DNA of 64,000 nucleotides from Reticulitermes speratus. Lineage: Eukaryota; Arthropoda; Insecta; Blattodea; Rhinotermitidae. The position numbers and the translations under genes are program-made. The DNA lies in assembly GCA_021186555.1 (NCBI GenBank), contig JAJKFL010000011.1:39116594-39180593 (forward strand). Reading direction: 5' to 3'. The notes below the pieces were generated by a model. It was not told where the DNA came from and ran no database searches. It saw only the letters and a program-made list of their open reading frames with translations. This document shows, piece after piece, positions 20,085 through 31,743 of the stretch (the first letter of the stretch is position 1; every line of letters starts with the position of its first letter).

Positions 20085-20832
20085 ACTCTACAATGGTTGC
20101 CATAGAACCTCATGGTTGCCATAGAACCTCACGGTTGCCATAGAACCTCATGGTTGTCATAGAACCTCGTGGTTGCCATAGAACCTCACGGTTGCCATAG
20201 AACCTCATGGTTGCCATAGAACCTCATGGTTGCCATAGAACCTCATGGTTGCCATAGAACCTCATGGTTGCCATAGAACCTCATGGTTACCATAGAACCT
20301 CATGGTTGCCATAGAACCCCGTGGTTGCCATAGAACCCCGTGGTTGCCATAGAACCCCGTGGTTGCCATAGAACCTCATGGTTACCATAGAACCTCATGG
20401 TTGCCATAGAACCTCATGGTTGCCATAGAACCTCATGGATGCCATAGAACCTCATGGTTGTCGTAGAACCTCATGGTTGTCGTAGAACCCCATGGTTGCC
20501 ATAGAACCCCATGGCTGCCATAGAACCTCATGGTTGCCATAGAACCTCATGGTTACCATAGAACCTCATGGTTGCCATAGAACCTCATGGTTGCCATAGA
20601 ACCTCATGGTTGCCATAGAACCCCATGGTTGTCATAGAACCCCATGGTTGCCATAGAACCTCGTGGTTGCCATAGAACCTTTGGTTGCCATAGAACCTCA
20701 TGGTTGCCATAGAACCTCATGGTTGCCATAGAACCTCATGGTTACCATAGAACCTCATGGTTGCCATAGAACCTTATGGTTGTCATAGAACCCCATGGTT
20801 GCCATAGAACCTCATGGTTGCCATAGAACCTC
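20085..20832. repeat. 19-bp minisatellite, about 39 units
   Basis: The unit TGGTTGCCATAGAACCTCA is repeated with scattered variants: CTCA/CCCCG/CCCA at the end and GCC/ACC/GTC in the middle. Nineteen is not a multiple of three, and no long frame results. Variant units are grouped (for example three CCCCG units near 20320-20365), consistent with local duplication. Confidence 0.95.
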
Positions 20833-21138
20833 TGTTTATATCAAGGCTCTGCAAGTCGCACAAAATACATTTCCCCTACACCTCACCGTTAAAAAGCACA
20901 TTCTGTGTTTCCGGAGCGCCTTTTCTGTTGGGACAGCAGTCAAGGCCGTAAAGGGGCTGTAGAACACCCTGCACGCATTTAACACAACTTTCCCCTCAAT
21001 TTCCTCCTCCCTAGCACGTACCTGATGAAGAACACCTAAATATGTTACGAAATTTAATCTAAACTCTTAAATATATGTACGGTGTCATTGGTAGCTACAG
21101 CGAGTGAAGTCAATTTGTGCTGTTTGTGATGTGATTAG
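20833..21138. other. Spacer between minisatellites
   Basis: No recognisable gene or element. GAAGAACACCTAAATATG near 21027 has a weak likeness to foldback stem sequence, but the motif is not complete. Confidence 0.35.
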
Positions 21139-22342
21139 GAGAGGCTACGGACCTGTCGTAAGACAGACTGCAGAATGAAGAGGCTACGAACCTGTCATAA
21201 GACAGACTGGAGAATGAAGTGGCTACGGACCTGTCTTAAGACAGACTGCAGAATGAAGAGGCTACGGCCCTGTCGTAAGACAGACTGCAGAATGAAGAGG
21301 ATACGGACCTGTCGTAAGACAGACTGCAGAATGAAGAGGCTACGGACCTGTCATAAGACAGACTGCAGAATGAAGAGGATACGGACCTGTCGTAAGACAG
21401 ACTGCAGAATGAAGAGGCTACGAACCTGTCATAAGACAGACTGGAGAATGAAGTGGCTACGGACCTGTCGTAAGACAGACTGCAGAATGAAGAGGCTACG
21501 GCCCTGTCGTAAGACAGACTGCAGAATGAAGAGGCTACGGACCTGTCTTAAGACAGACTGCAGAATGAAGAGGTTACGGACCTGTCGTAAGACAGACTGC
21601 AGAATGAAGAGGCTACGAACCTGTCATAAGACAGACTGGAGAATGAAGTGGCTACGGACCTGTCGTAAGACAGACTGCAGAATGAAGAGGCTACGGCCCT
21701 GTCGTAAGACAGACTGCAGAATGAAGAGGCTACGGACCTGTCTTAAGACAGACTGCAGAATGAAGAGGTTACGGACCTGTCGTAAGACAGACTGCAGAAT
21801 GAAGAGGCTACGAACCTGTCATAAGACAGACTGGAGAATGAAGTGGCTACGGACCTGTCGTAAGACAGACTGCAGAATGAAGAGGCTACGGCTCTGTCGT
21901 AAGACAGACTGCAGAATGAAGAGGCTACGGACCTGTCTTAAGACAGACTGCAGAATGAAGAGGCTACGAACCTGTCATAAGACAGACTGGAGAATGAAGT
22001 GGCTACGGACCTGTCGTAAGACAGACTGCAGAATGAAGAGGCTACGGCCCTGTCGTAAGACAGACTGCAGAATGAAGAGGCTACGGACCTGTCTTAAGAC
22101 AGACTGCAGAATGAAGAGGCTACGAACCTGTCATAAGACAGACTGGAGAATGAAGTGGCTACGGACCTGTCGTAAGACAGACTGCAGAATGAAGAGGCTA
22201 CGGCCCTGTCGTAAGACAGACTGCAGAATGAAGAGGCTACGGACCTGTCTTAAGACAGACTGCAGAATGAAGAGGTTACGGCCCTGACGTAAGACAGACT
22301 GCAGAATGAAGAGGCTACGGACCTGTCGTAAGACAGACTACT
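21139..22342. repeat. 39-bp minisatellite, about 31 units
   Basis: The unit GAGGCTACGGACCTGTCGTA + AGACAGACTGCAGAATGAA gives 13 codons, so a 370-codon frame runs from 21175 to 22287. Variant residues (H/R/L before KTD, W/C after, T/P before C) show that units are arranged in higher-order blocks: five-unit blocks (195 bp) repeat from about 21410 to 21800, then four-unit blocks (156 bp) to about 22290. The peptide is a repeat by-product, with no known domain. Confidence 0.95.
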
Positions 22343-22869
22343 TGATGAATGCATATGTTTACTTTGCGAGGTGAGCCCGTGTATAACAGACCCTACCCAC
22401 GCCGTCAAGGTCAAGGCTGTTCTCCTCAGTCGATGGCAGTATATATTCACCAAAAAGCCACTACGACGTACAAGTTGTTGCTGTACAATAAGAACCCTCA
22501 GGTGTGGTCAGTTCGCCCTTCTTCGCCGCTCGTGACCGGTCATTAATCGTCCACCTTTCATGTTCTGTAGATAAATGGCGCCAAACATGGCTTCAAGGCG
22601 GGGAGTTCATTGTTGAAAAGAAACGGAATTACATGCTTTGTGATGCGATAAATATCGGTTTCTCTCGATTCTCTGCCGTTGCAGTCGACTAAGGTAGACT
22701 CCAGAGCTTTCAGAACCTCTCCTTAATGTGGCCAGTCTGTACTCCGTAATGCAGCGCACAGTATGAGCAGCGGCTTTAGTTCAAGGTTATACAGTTTAAC
22801 TAAAATGAAAATATTGAGATGCAAATTAGTTGAATGTCTTGTTGTCAGATCTGAACAATATCTATTGAC
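22343..22869. other. Non-coding stretch
   Basis: Two short overlapping open frames at 22349-22692 match nothing I know. No repeat is visible. Confidence 0.4.
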
Positions 22870-25450
22870 GTATACTTAAACACAGGCTCAGAGGCACAAG
22901 TATACTTAAACACAAAATCAGAGGGCACAAGTATACTTAAACAGGGCTCAAAGGGCACAAGTATAATTAAACACAAAATCAGAGGGCACAAGTATACTTA
23001 AACAGAGGCTCAGAGGGCACAAGTATAATTAAACACAAAATCAGAGGGCACAAGTATACTTAAACAGAGGCTCAAAGGGCACAAGTATACTTAAACATAA
23101 AATCAGAGGGCACAAGTATACTTAAACAGAGGCTCCAAGTGCACAAGTATACTTAAACACAAAATCAGAGGGCACAAGTATACTTAAACAGAGGGTCAAA
23201 TGGCACAAGTATACTTAAACACAAAATCAGAGGGCACAAGTATACATAACAGAGGCTCCAAGGGCACAAGTATACTTAAACACAAAATCAGAGGGCACAA
23301 GTATACTTAAACAGAGGCTCAAAGGGCACAAGTATACTTAATCACAAAATCAGAGGGCACAAGTATACTTAAACAGAGGCTCAGAGGGCACAAGTATACT
23401 TACACAAGCTCATAGGGCACATATATACTTAAAGGCTCAGATGGCACAGGTATACTTAAACACAGGCTCAGATGGCACAAGTGTACTTAAAAACAGGCTC
23501 AGATGGCACAAGTATACTTCAACACAGGCTCAGATGGCACAAGTGTACTTAAACACAGGCTCAGATGCCACAAGTATATTTAAACACAGGCTCAGATGCC
23601 ACAAGTATACTTCAACACAGGCTCAGATGGCACAAGTATACCTCAACACAGGTTCAGATGGCACAATTCTATTTAAACACAGGCTCAGATGGCACAAGTA
23701 TACTTCAACACAGGCTCAGATGGCACAAGTATACTTCAACACAGGCGCAGATGGCACAAGTGTACTTAAAAACAGGCTCAGATGGCACAAGTATACTTCA
23801 ACACAGGCTCAGATGCCACAAGTATATTTAAACACATGCTCAGATGCCACAAGTATATTTAAACACAGGCTCAGATGGCACAAGTGTACTTAAACACAGG
23901 CTCAGATGGCACAAGTATACTTCAACACAGGCTCAGATGCCACAAGTATATTTAAATACAGGCTCAGATGGCACAAGTATACTTCAACACAAGTTCAGAT
24001 GGCACAAGTATACTTCAACACGGGTTCAGATGGCACAAGTCTATTTAAACACAGGCTCAGATGGCACAAGTATACTTCAACACAGGCTCAGATGGCACAA
24101 GTATACTTCAACACAGGCTCAGATGCCACAAGTATACTTCAACACAAGTTCAGATGGCACAAGTATACTTCAACACAGGTTCAGATGGCACAAGTCTATT
24201 TAAACACAGGCTCAGATGGCAGAAGTATACTTCAACACAGGCTCAGATGCCACAAGTATACTTCAACACAGGCTCAGATGGCACAAGTATACTTCAACAC
24301 AAGTTCAGATGGCACAAGTATACTTCAACACAGGTTCAGATGGCACAAGTCTATTTAAACACAGGCTCAGATGGCAGAAGTATACTTCAACACAGGCTCA
24401 GATGCCACAAGTATACTTCAACACAGGCTCAGATGGCACAAGTATATTTAAACACAGGCTCAGATGGCAAAAGTGTACTTAAAAACAGGCTCAGATGGCA
24501 CAAGTATACTTCAACACAGGCTCAGATGCCACAAGTATATTTAAACACATGCTCAGATGCCACAAGTATATTTAAACACAGGCTCAGATGGCACAAGTGT
24601 ACTTAAACACAGGCTCAGATGGCACAAGTATACTTCAACACAGGCTCAGATGCCACAAGTATATTTAAATACAGGCTCAGATGGCACAAGTATACTTCAA
24701 CACAAGTTCAGATGGCACAAGTATACTTCAACACAGGTTCAGATGGCACAAGTCTATTTAAACACAGGCTCAGATGGCAGAAGTATACTTCAACACAGGC
24801 TCAGATGGCACAAGTATACTTCAACACAGGCTCAGATGCCACAAGTATACTTCAACACAAGTTCAGATGGCACAAGTATACTTCAACACGGGTTCAGATG
24901 GCACAAGTCTATTTAAACACAGGCTCAGATGGCAGAAGTATACTTCAACACAGGCTCAGATGGCACAAGTATACTTCAACACAGGCTCAGATGGCACAAG
25001 TATACTTCAACACAAGTTCAGATGGCACAAGTATACTTCAACACAGGTTCAGATGGCACAAGTCTATTTAAACACAGGCTCAGATGGCAGAAGTATACTT
25101 CAACACAGGCTCAGATGCCACAAGTATACTTCAACACAGGCTCAGATGGCACAAGTATATTTAAACACAGGCTCAGATGGCAAAAGTGTACTTAAACACA
25201 GGCTCAGATGGCACACGTATACTTCAACACAGGCTCAGATGGCACAAGTATACTTCAACACAGGCTCAGATGGCACAAGTATACTTCAACACAGGTTCAG
25301 ATGGCACAATTCTATTTAAACACAGGCTCAGATGGCACAAGTATACTTCAACACAGGCTCAGATGGCACAAGTATACTTCAATACATGCTCAGATGGCAC
25401 AAGTATACTTCAACACAGGTTCAGATGGCACAAGTATACTTAAACACACC
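22870..25450. repeat. 31-bp minisatellite, about 83 units
   Basis: The unit AGGCTCAGATGGCACAAGTA + TACTTCAACAC. In the left part (22870-23440) two unit types (AAAATCAGAGGG and GAGGCTCAAAGGG) alternate with a 62-bp period. Further right, a marker variant CTATTTAAAC recurs every 155 bp (24041, 24196, 24351; then 24754, 24909, 25064), and the whole block recurs after 713 bp (23 units). Open frames in this stretch are repeat shadows. Confidence 0.95.
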
Positions 25451-25544
25451 TTCAGTCGGCAGAAGTATGTACCTGCGAGATTTCAGGTTTACACAGCAGT
25501 GTGCCTGAATTTTCCTTTCTTCTGCGACGCGTCACTGGACAATT

Positions 25545-25608
25545 GGTGTCGACACCGCGCTGTGGTGTCGACACCGCGCTGTGGTGTCGACACCGCGCTG
25601 TGGTGTCA
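25545..25608. repeat. 19-bp repeat, about 3.5 units
   Basis: GGTGTCGACACCGCGCTGT is repeated about three and a half times. Each unit contains the palindrome GGTGTCGACACC with a SalI-type GTCGAC centre. Confidence 0.9.
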
Positions 25609-26357
25609 CGGCATTCTTATATAGTTCATGTATTTTAAGGCTTTATGTAACTTTTGTGTATGAACGTTGTTACAGAACAGCTAGTACTATAAGCTTGTAC
25701 TGGCTTACACATAACGTTCCTTCCTTGACTAAATATTTTAGCTGAGGTTTTAATGAAACTGACTTTTGTTGAGGTAGATACGAGGTTCAAACCTCGCCCA
25801 GGGCTCTTCCTTTGTGGACCTACATACTACATACACTCTGTCACTGCCTTCAGGCAAATACCGACGTAATGGCACTGTACAGAAGAGGCCAAAAGCTGAT
25901 TGACTCTTACCTTACATAATGACTGTCATATTGTTCTGTGTTAAATAAGATCGACAGTTGATATAGCGGTATTAAGTAGCCTGAAGCTGAGGCACTGCAG
26001 TCCACACTTTAGTTTTCCAAAGTCACCGGTTTCTAACATCTGTACTTGATCCAGTGTTGTTACAGAACCCGAGAATGAAGCCTCATTTTCTGGTATGTCA
26101 TAAAGAGTGTCACGGTTACAGTCGAACTCCTGCCCCCTGGATGTCCGTTCGGTCTGGTATATGGATTTTCACCGCATCTGAAATCAATTGTATAAATGCG
26201 TGGCCGGAATCCAATATCAGGAGGGGGTGTCACAAGTATAAGCTGTGCCAAAATTTTGGTGCTTTTCCCTCTCCTTTTCTGCTCCATACTTTTATTACTT
26301 TCCAGTGTTTCTCTTTCCCTATCTCATTCATCCTTTATTTCTGCATTATTACCTATT
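25609..26357. other. Non-coding stretch
   Basis: Contains a B-box-like GAGGTTCAAACCTCG at about 25780-25794 whose two halves pair, and which may be part of a decayed tRNA-like SINE. The 107-codon frame at 26054-26377 runs into the SINE and is not a credible gene. Confidence 0.4.
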
Positions 26358-26536
26358 TAAATGGCGCAGTTGGTTGAGGCACTGCGCTACAAGCCGGAAG
26401 ATCGCGGGTATGTTTCCCGATGGTGTCATTGGAAATTTCATTGACATAATACTTCCGGCTCCACCATGGCCCTGGGGTCGACTCAGCCTCTAACAGAAAT
26501 GTGTATCAGGAATATTTCCTGGGGGTAAAGGCGGCC
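26358..26536 (+). mobile_element. SINE-C copy, 3'-truncated
   Basis: Starts at ATGGCGCAGTTGGTTGAGGC (A box) with a B-box region altered to GGGTATGTTTCCC. The copy continues through CCCTGGGGTCGACTCAGCC and the core TTTCCTGGGGGTAAAGGCGG, then stops. The later SINE-C segments and the CTTTAC tail are missing. Confidence 0.85.
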
Positions 26537-26865
26537 GTTGTAGGAAGACACCTTGTCCCTTGAAGGTGGGACCGAAACGCTGTCCCGAAACGTCGGTGAC
26601 AAGACACCCTACAACGTACAACAACCCAGAAGAGCGAAGATCTCAATTATGTAACGGCAGAAACCTGAAATATCACATGGTTGATGAATTGGTGATTATG
26701 TGGTTGAATGGTTTTTCTGTTTAATGTTTGTCGGCCTACAGATTGGTTGTGAAAGCAAGTAACGACGGTGTAAATCGCTACAGGCTTTTTCTTCGGACGC
26801 TATCCATTGTATGGATTAAGATGCGACGTTTCGGACAGAACTTTTTCTGTCTTCAGATGCTTGCT
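26537..26865. other. Stretch with solo foldback arm
   Basis: GACGTTTCGGACAG...CTGTCTTCAG at 26825-26857 is, on the minus strand, CTGAAGACAG...CTGTCCGAAACGTC, the stem motif seen in foldback repeats. GTCCCGAAACGTCGG near 26582 is a second partial match. No inverted partner is obvious. Confidence 0.5.
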
Positions 26866-29392
26866 TTGTGGGGTACGGACTGTATTTATGTGTTTTGTGT
26901 GGATCTCAGAAAAAACAGCGATTATTTAACTGTACAGCATTAACTGACTGGTTTGTATAACTGAGACGGAGTGTGTTTACTGCGCGGTACGGATTGTATT
27001 TATGTGTTTTGTGTGGATCTCAGAACAAACAGCGATTATTTCACTGTACAACATTAACTGACTGGTTTGTATAACTGAGACGGAGTGTGTTTACTGCGCG
27101 GTACGGACTGTATTTATGTGTTTTGTGTGGATCTCAGAACAAACAGCGATTATTTCACTGTACAACATTAACTGACTGGTTTGTATAACTGAGACGGAGT
27201 GTGTTTACTGCGCGGTACGGACTGTATTTATGTGTTTTGTGTGGATCTCAGAACAAACAGCGATTATTTCACTGTACAACATTAACTGACTGGTTTGTAT
27301 AACTGAGACGGAGTGTGTTTACTGCGCGGTACGGACTGTATTTATGTGTTTTGTGTGGATCTCAGAACAAACAGCGATTATTTCACTGTACAACATTAAC
27401 TGACTGGTTTGTATAACTGAGACGGAGTGTGTTTACTGCGCGGTACGGACTGTATTTATGTGTTTTGTGTGGATCTCAGAACAAACAGCGATTATTTCAC
27501 TGTACAACATTAACTGACTGGTTTGTATAACTGAGACGGAGTGTGTTTACTGCGCGGTGCGGACTGTATTTATGTGTTTTGTGTGGATCTCAGAACAAAC
27601 AGCGATTATTTCACTGTACAACATTAACTGACTGGTTTGTATAACTGAGACGGAGTGTGTTTACTGCGCGGTACGGACTATATTTATGTGTTTTGTGTGG
27701 ATCTCAGAACAAACAGCGATTATTTCACTGTACAACATTAACTGACTGGTTTGTATAACTGAGACGGAGTGTGTTTACTGCGCGGTACGGACTGTATTTA
27801 TGTGTTTTGTGTGGATCTCAGAACAAACAGCGATTATTTCACTGTACAACATTAACTGACTGGTTTGTATAACTGAGACGGAGTGTGTTTACTGCGCGGT
27901 ACGGACTGTATTTATGTGTTTTGTGTGGATCTCAGAACAAACAGCGATTATTTCACTGTACAACATTAACTGACTGGTTTGTATAACTGAGACGGAGTGT
28001 GTTTACTGCGCGGTGCGGACTGTATTTACGTGTTTTGTGTGGATCTCACAACAAACAGCGATTATTTCACTGTACAACATTAACTGACTGGTTTGTATAA
28101 CTGAGACGGAGTGTGTTTACTGCGCGGTACGGACTGTATTTATGTGTTTTGTGTGGATCTCAGAACAAACAGCGATTATTTCACTGTACAACATTAACTG
28201 ACTGGTTTGTATAACTGAGACGGAGTGTGTTTACTGCGCGGTACGGTCTGTATTTACGTGTTTTGTGTGGATCTCAGAACAAACAGCGATTATTTCACTG
28301 TACAACATTAACTGACTGGTTTGTATAACTGAGACGGAGTGTGTTTACTGCGCGGTACGGACTGTATTTATGTGTTTTGTGTGGATCTCAGAACAAACAG
28401 CGATTATTTCACTGTACAGCATTAACTGACTGGTTTGTGTAACTGCGACGGAGTGTGTTTACTGCGCGGTACGGACTGTATTTATGTGTTTTGTGTGGAT
28501 CTCAGAACAAACAGCGATTATTTCACTTACAACATTAACTGACTGGTTTGTATAACTGAGACGGAGTGTGTTTACTGCGCGGTACGGACTGTATTTATGT
28601 GTTTTGTGTGGATCTCAGAACAAACAGCGATTATTTCACTTACAACATTAACTGACTGGTTTGTATAACTGAGACGGAGTGTGTTTACTGCGCGGTACGG
28701 ACTGTATTTATGTGTTTTGTGTGGATCTCAGAACAAACAGCGATTATTTAACTGTACAGCATTAACTGACTGGTTTGTATAACTGAGACGGAGTGTGTTT
28801 ACTGCGCGGTACGCACTGTATTTATGTGTTTTGTGTGGATCTCAGAACAAACAGCGATTATTTCACTTACAACATTAACTGACTGGTTTGTATAACTGAG
28901 ACGGAGTGTGTTTACTGCGCGGTACGCACTGTATTTATGTGTTTTGTGTGTATCTCAGAACAAACAGCGATTATTTCACTGTACAACATTAACTGACTGG
29001 TTTGTATAACTGAGACGGAGTGTGTTTACTGCGCGGTACGGACTGTATTTATGTGTTTTGTGTGGATCTCAGAACAAACAGCGATTATTTCACTGTACAA
29101 CATTAACTGACTGGTTTGTATAACTGAGACGGAGTGTGTTTACTGCGCGGTACGGACTGTATTTATGTGTTTTGTGTGGATCTCAGAACAAACAGCGATT
29201 ATTTCACTGTACAACATTAACTGACTGGTTTGTATAACTGAGACGCAGTGTGTTTTACTGCGCGGTACGGACTGTATTTATGTGTTTTGTGTGGATCTCA
29301 GAACAAACAGCGATTATTTCACTGTACAACATTAACTGACTGGTTTGTATAACTGAGATGGAGTGTGTTTACTGCGCGGTACGGACTGGGTC
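26866..29392 (-). mobile_element. Sat114 array, about 22 units, reverse orientation
   Basis: Read on the minus strand, units run CAGTCCGTACCGCGCAGTAA through CAAAACACATAAATA, 114 bp each. The left (array-end) side begins inside a unit and lacks the terminal segment. The right side ends in GGTACGGACTGGGTCTTTAAA, equivalent to the left terminus TTTAAAGACTCAG of other copies. Most units carry the T variant (AATGTTGTACAG on the minus strand). A GTA-deletion variant (CACTTACAAC) recurs three times near 28525-28870. Confidence 0.93.
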
Positions 29393-30310
29393 TTTAAATA
29401 TAATATGTGTTATTTTCAGTGTTCAAAGATTTAAACACAAAATGTTTGAAAGTTTAAAACTTGCGTCATGTTTGGTTACTCTGCCTCTTTTGAAGGCATC
29501 TCAACCTGCTGCTTCTTTGGCTTCCTTTCCATTTTCTCTTCCTCCTCTCTACTTCCATCTTCTTTCACGTAACTTCTTTCTTTTCCCCCCTCACCTATTC
29601 CTCTTCGCTTCGTTTTCTCCTCCTAACAAACACGCCCTTCAAGATCAGTGGCTCCCACTGGCCCACTTATATCCCTGTACTGACCCAGTCTTGCGTATGT
29701 ACTGGAGGGAGGCAGATTTCTCCGAAACGTCGTTTCGTATACCAGTTACACGGCATCATATTTACTGCCGCGAGGACTTGAGATATGAAGTTACGAAAGA
29801 ACACGTAGAAGGGAAAATCAAGACAGAGGGACCAGTCAACTATTTGTTTGATTCATCAATCAGACTTTGTATGCTTCATGTGGAACGTAAAAGTTTATAT
29901 ACATGAATTATACGTGCTTGCCAGAGGGACAGGAGTTTTGACACACCCTATACGGAACTGTATTCATTGGCAGTTGCACCAGGGATGATGGAATGCTAAT
30001 CGGCCTGACGTGACGTTGTCTTGGGACCTATTTTTTTTAAATCTCGTGAAGAAAGATGAACTTCTATTTGCGGATTGTCACCAGGTCGTGCCCAAACATG
30101 TAATACGGTAATTTGTCCGGGAGACTGATCGTCCTGCAACGAGGTACATTTTTTTTTTCGTTGTGTTGGTAGCTGTGACAACGCACACACGCTGAGTAGG
30201 GACGCATTTAAAATTCATATTCATTTTCAGGATGCTTTGTTTGCATATTTGGCTAACAGATGGCTCTCCACTGGGATACACCCAGTGTTTCAGTGTAATT
30301 GCAACCACCC
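29393..30310. other. Non-coding stretch between Sat114 arrays
   Basis: A 182-codon frame (29358-29906) starts inside Sat114 and passes through a pyrimidine-rich tract (29490-29640). It has no domain and I do not call it a gene. TTTCTCCGAAACGTCGTTTC near 29714 resembles the foldback motif's GAAACGTC half. Confidence 0.4.
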
Positions 30311-30320
30311 TGCTTTGTAT

Positions 30321-30430
30321 AACCCATCCCCATCTAGCGCCGAGGTTAAAGAAAGAGTAGAGCTATACGTCTACTCCCTCTCTGGGCCTTCATGGCCTGT
30401 TATAGGGTGAAGTTTACCTTTACCTTTACC
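30321..30430 (+). mobile_element. SINE-B 3' fragment with target-site duplication
   Basis: Plus-strand copy carrying only the 3' part of SINE-B: CATCTAGCGCCGAGGTTAAA, TCTGGGCCTTCATGGCCTG, GGGTGAAG and a TTTACCTTTACC tail. TGCTTTGTAT lies at 30311-30320 and again at 30431-30440. This 10-bp duplication shows that the fragment was inserted already 5'-truncated, as expected from LINE-driven retroposition. Confidence 0.88.
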
Positions 30431-31277
30431 TGCTTTGTATTCAAAGGGTTCCCGTTTCAGATCTCGGCTTGCCTGCTAGTTGTAGCCTACTGACAGGCTT
30501 TTTGTGGTGGCGATAATTTTCACCCTCTACTGTTTCTACCCCACGTAACTTAGCAGTCGATATAACTTTTTGGAAACAAAGTTTATGACAAAATACAGGG
30601 TCTTTATTTTATCTCACAACAACTGGTTATCACTTCCTGCCGCTACTCCGTCTCTCATGCGGGAGGTCGCCCGACAGGAAATTCCATCTGATGGTTGTCA
30701 GATAGAATAATGACCCTGTATGTACATGTGATCATTGTGACGATGGTGTATTTTAACAAGTGTGACTGGATCGTCGGTGTAAAACTGTACTTGTACTTGT
30801 TGTCTGTCTGTCTGTCACTTGATCCACTCTTTAACGCAGTTCGACGCAGTTTATGTGATGTCACAGCTGACACGACGCCACACGCCATCAGCAGCTGTCG
30901 ACTGAAAATGGCAGAACACTGTCTATGCACAACAATAACGCTAAACCGAATTTAACCGCAGTGCTACTGTTGTCCGTGCTCTGACCGCGGGGAAATTTTA
31001 ATTCGTACTAAAAAATTGAAATCAAAACTCCGCAGTAAGCCTTTGTTCAGTTCTTTAAGCCGCTCTGATCCTGAAGGTAGAGACATCGAGCTCGTATTCT
31101 TTATGGGCTTATTTATCAAGTTCGCGCGATACGAATGAGTGTGTCTCGCTAACGAGCGTGCAACTACCTTTGGTGACAAATTTGATACGTTATGGCTATA
31201 CTTTAAAGCACGCTATTTTCGCTGCCTCTATCAAAATTTAAAATATCGATTTGTAGGTATGTAACAATAAGTAAGAA
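30431..31277. other. Non-coding stretch
   Basis: Short open frames on both strands at 30655-30955 overlap each other and look like chance. A TGTC tract occurs at about 30800-30815. No gene is recognised. Confidence 0.4.
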
Positions 31278-31283
31278 AATAAT

Positions 31284-31287
31284 TTGT

Positions 31288-31341
<54 letters not shown>

Positions 31342-31349
31342 TGGTAGTG

Positions 31350-31416
<67 letters not shown>

Positions 31417-31528
31417 CAGTAGCAGTAGTAGTAGTAGTAGTAGTAGTAGCAGTAGCAGTAGTAGTAGTAGTAGTAGTAGTAGTACTGTGAGAATATTATC
31501 GTCATAATAATAATAATAATAATAATAA
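31284..31528. repeat. (AGT)n and (ATA)n microsatellites
   Basis: A trinucleotide run of about 200 bp (AGT, with GGT and AGC interruptions) is followed by a short ATA run at 31503-31528. The long poly-Leu, poly-Val and poly-Tyr frames across it are artefacts. Confidence 0.97.
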
Positions 31529-31743
31529 CCACTGCATAGGACACTTATAAGTACCTTCTTTTCCATAATATTTATGCAATAATAACTTATTTAATGACAC
31601 TCTGTGTACCTCGCGATGATGCTAAAGGAGACAGACTTCTGATTAATTATGGATTTGAAAGAAGTCTATATTAGGTGCAGAACCTTTGCTAAAACGACAG
31701 CTTAGGTATGCGAAGTTACACTTCCCATCAACCTGAATTATAC
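31529..31743. other. Spacer
   Basis: Just before the Sat114 element comes AACCTGAATT (31730-31739). A similar AACCTGAATT precedes the Sat114 copy at 46.1 kb, so it may be part of an extended left end. Confidence 0.4.

Noticed and set aside
21175..22287. 370-codon open frame as a gene
   Set aside because: It is a by-product of a 39-bp (13-codon) tandem repeat. It has no non-repeat domain, signal peptide or splice context.
29358..29906. 182-codon frame after the Sat114 array
   Set aside because: It starts within Sat114, runs through a pyrimidine-rich tract and shows no domain or conserved motif.
31231..31566. Poly-Leu, poly-Val and poly-Tyr frames
   Set aside because: They are readings of the AGT trinucleotide microsatellite.
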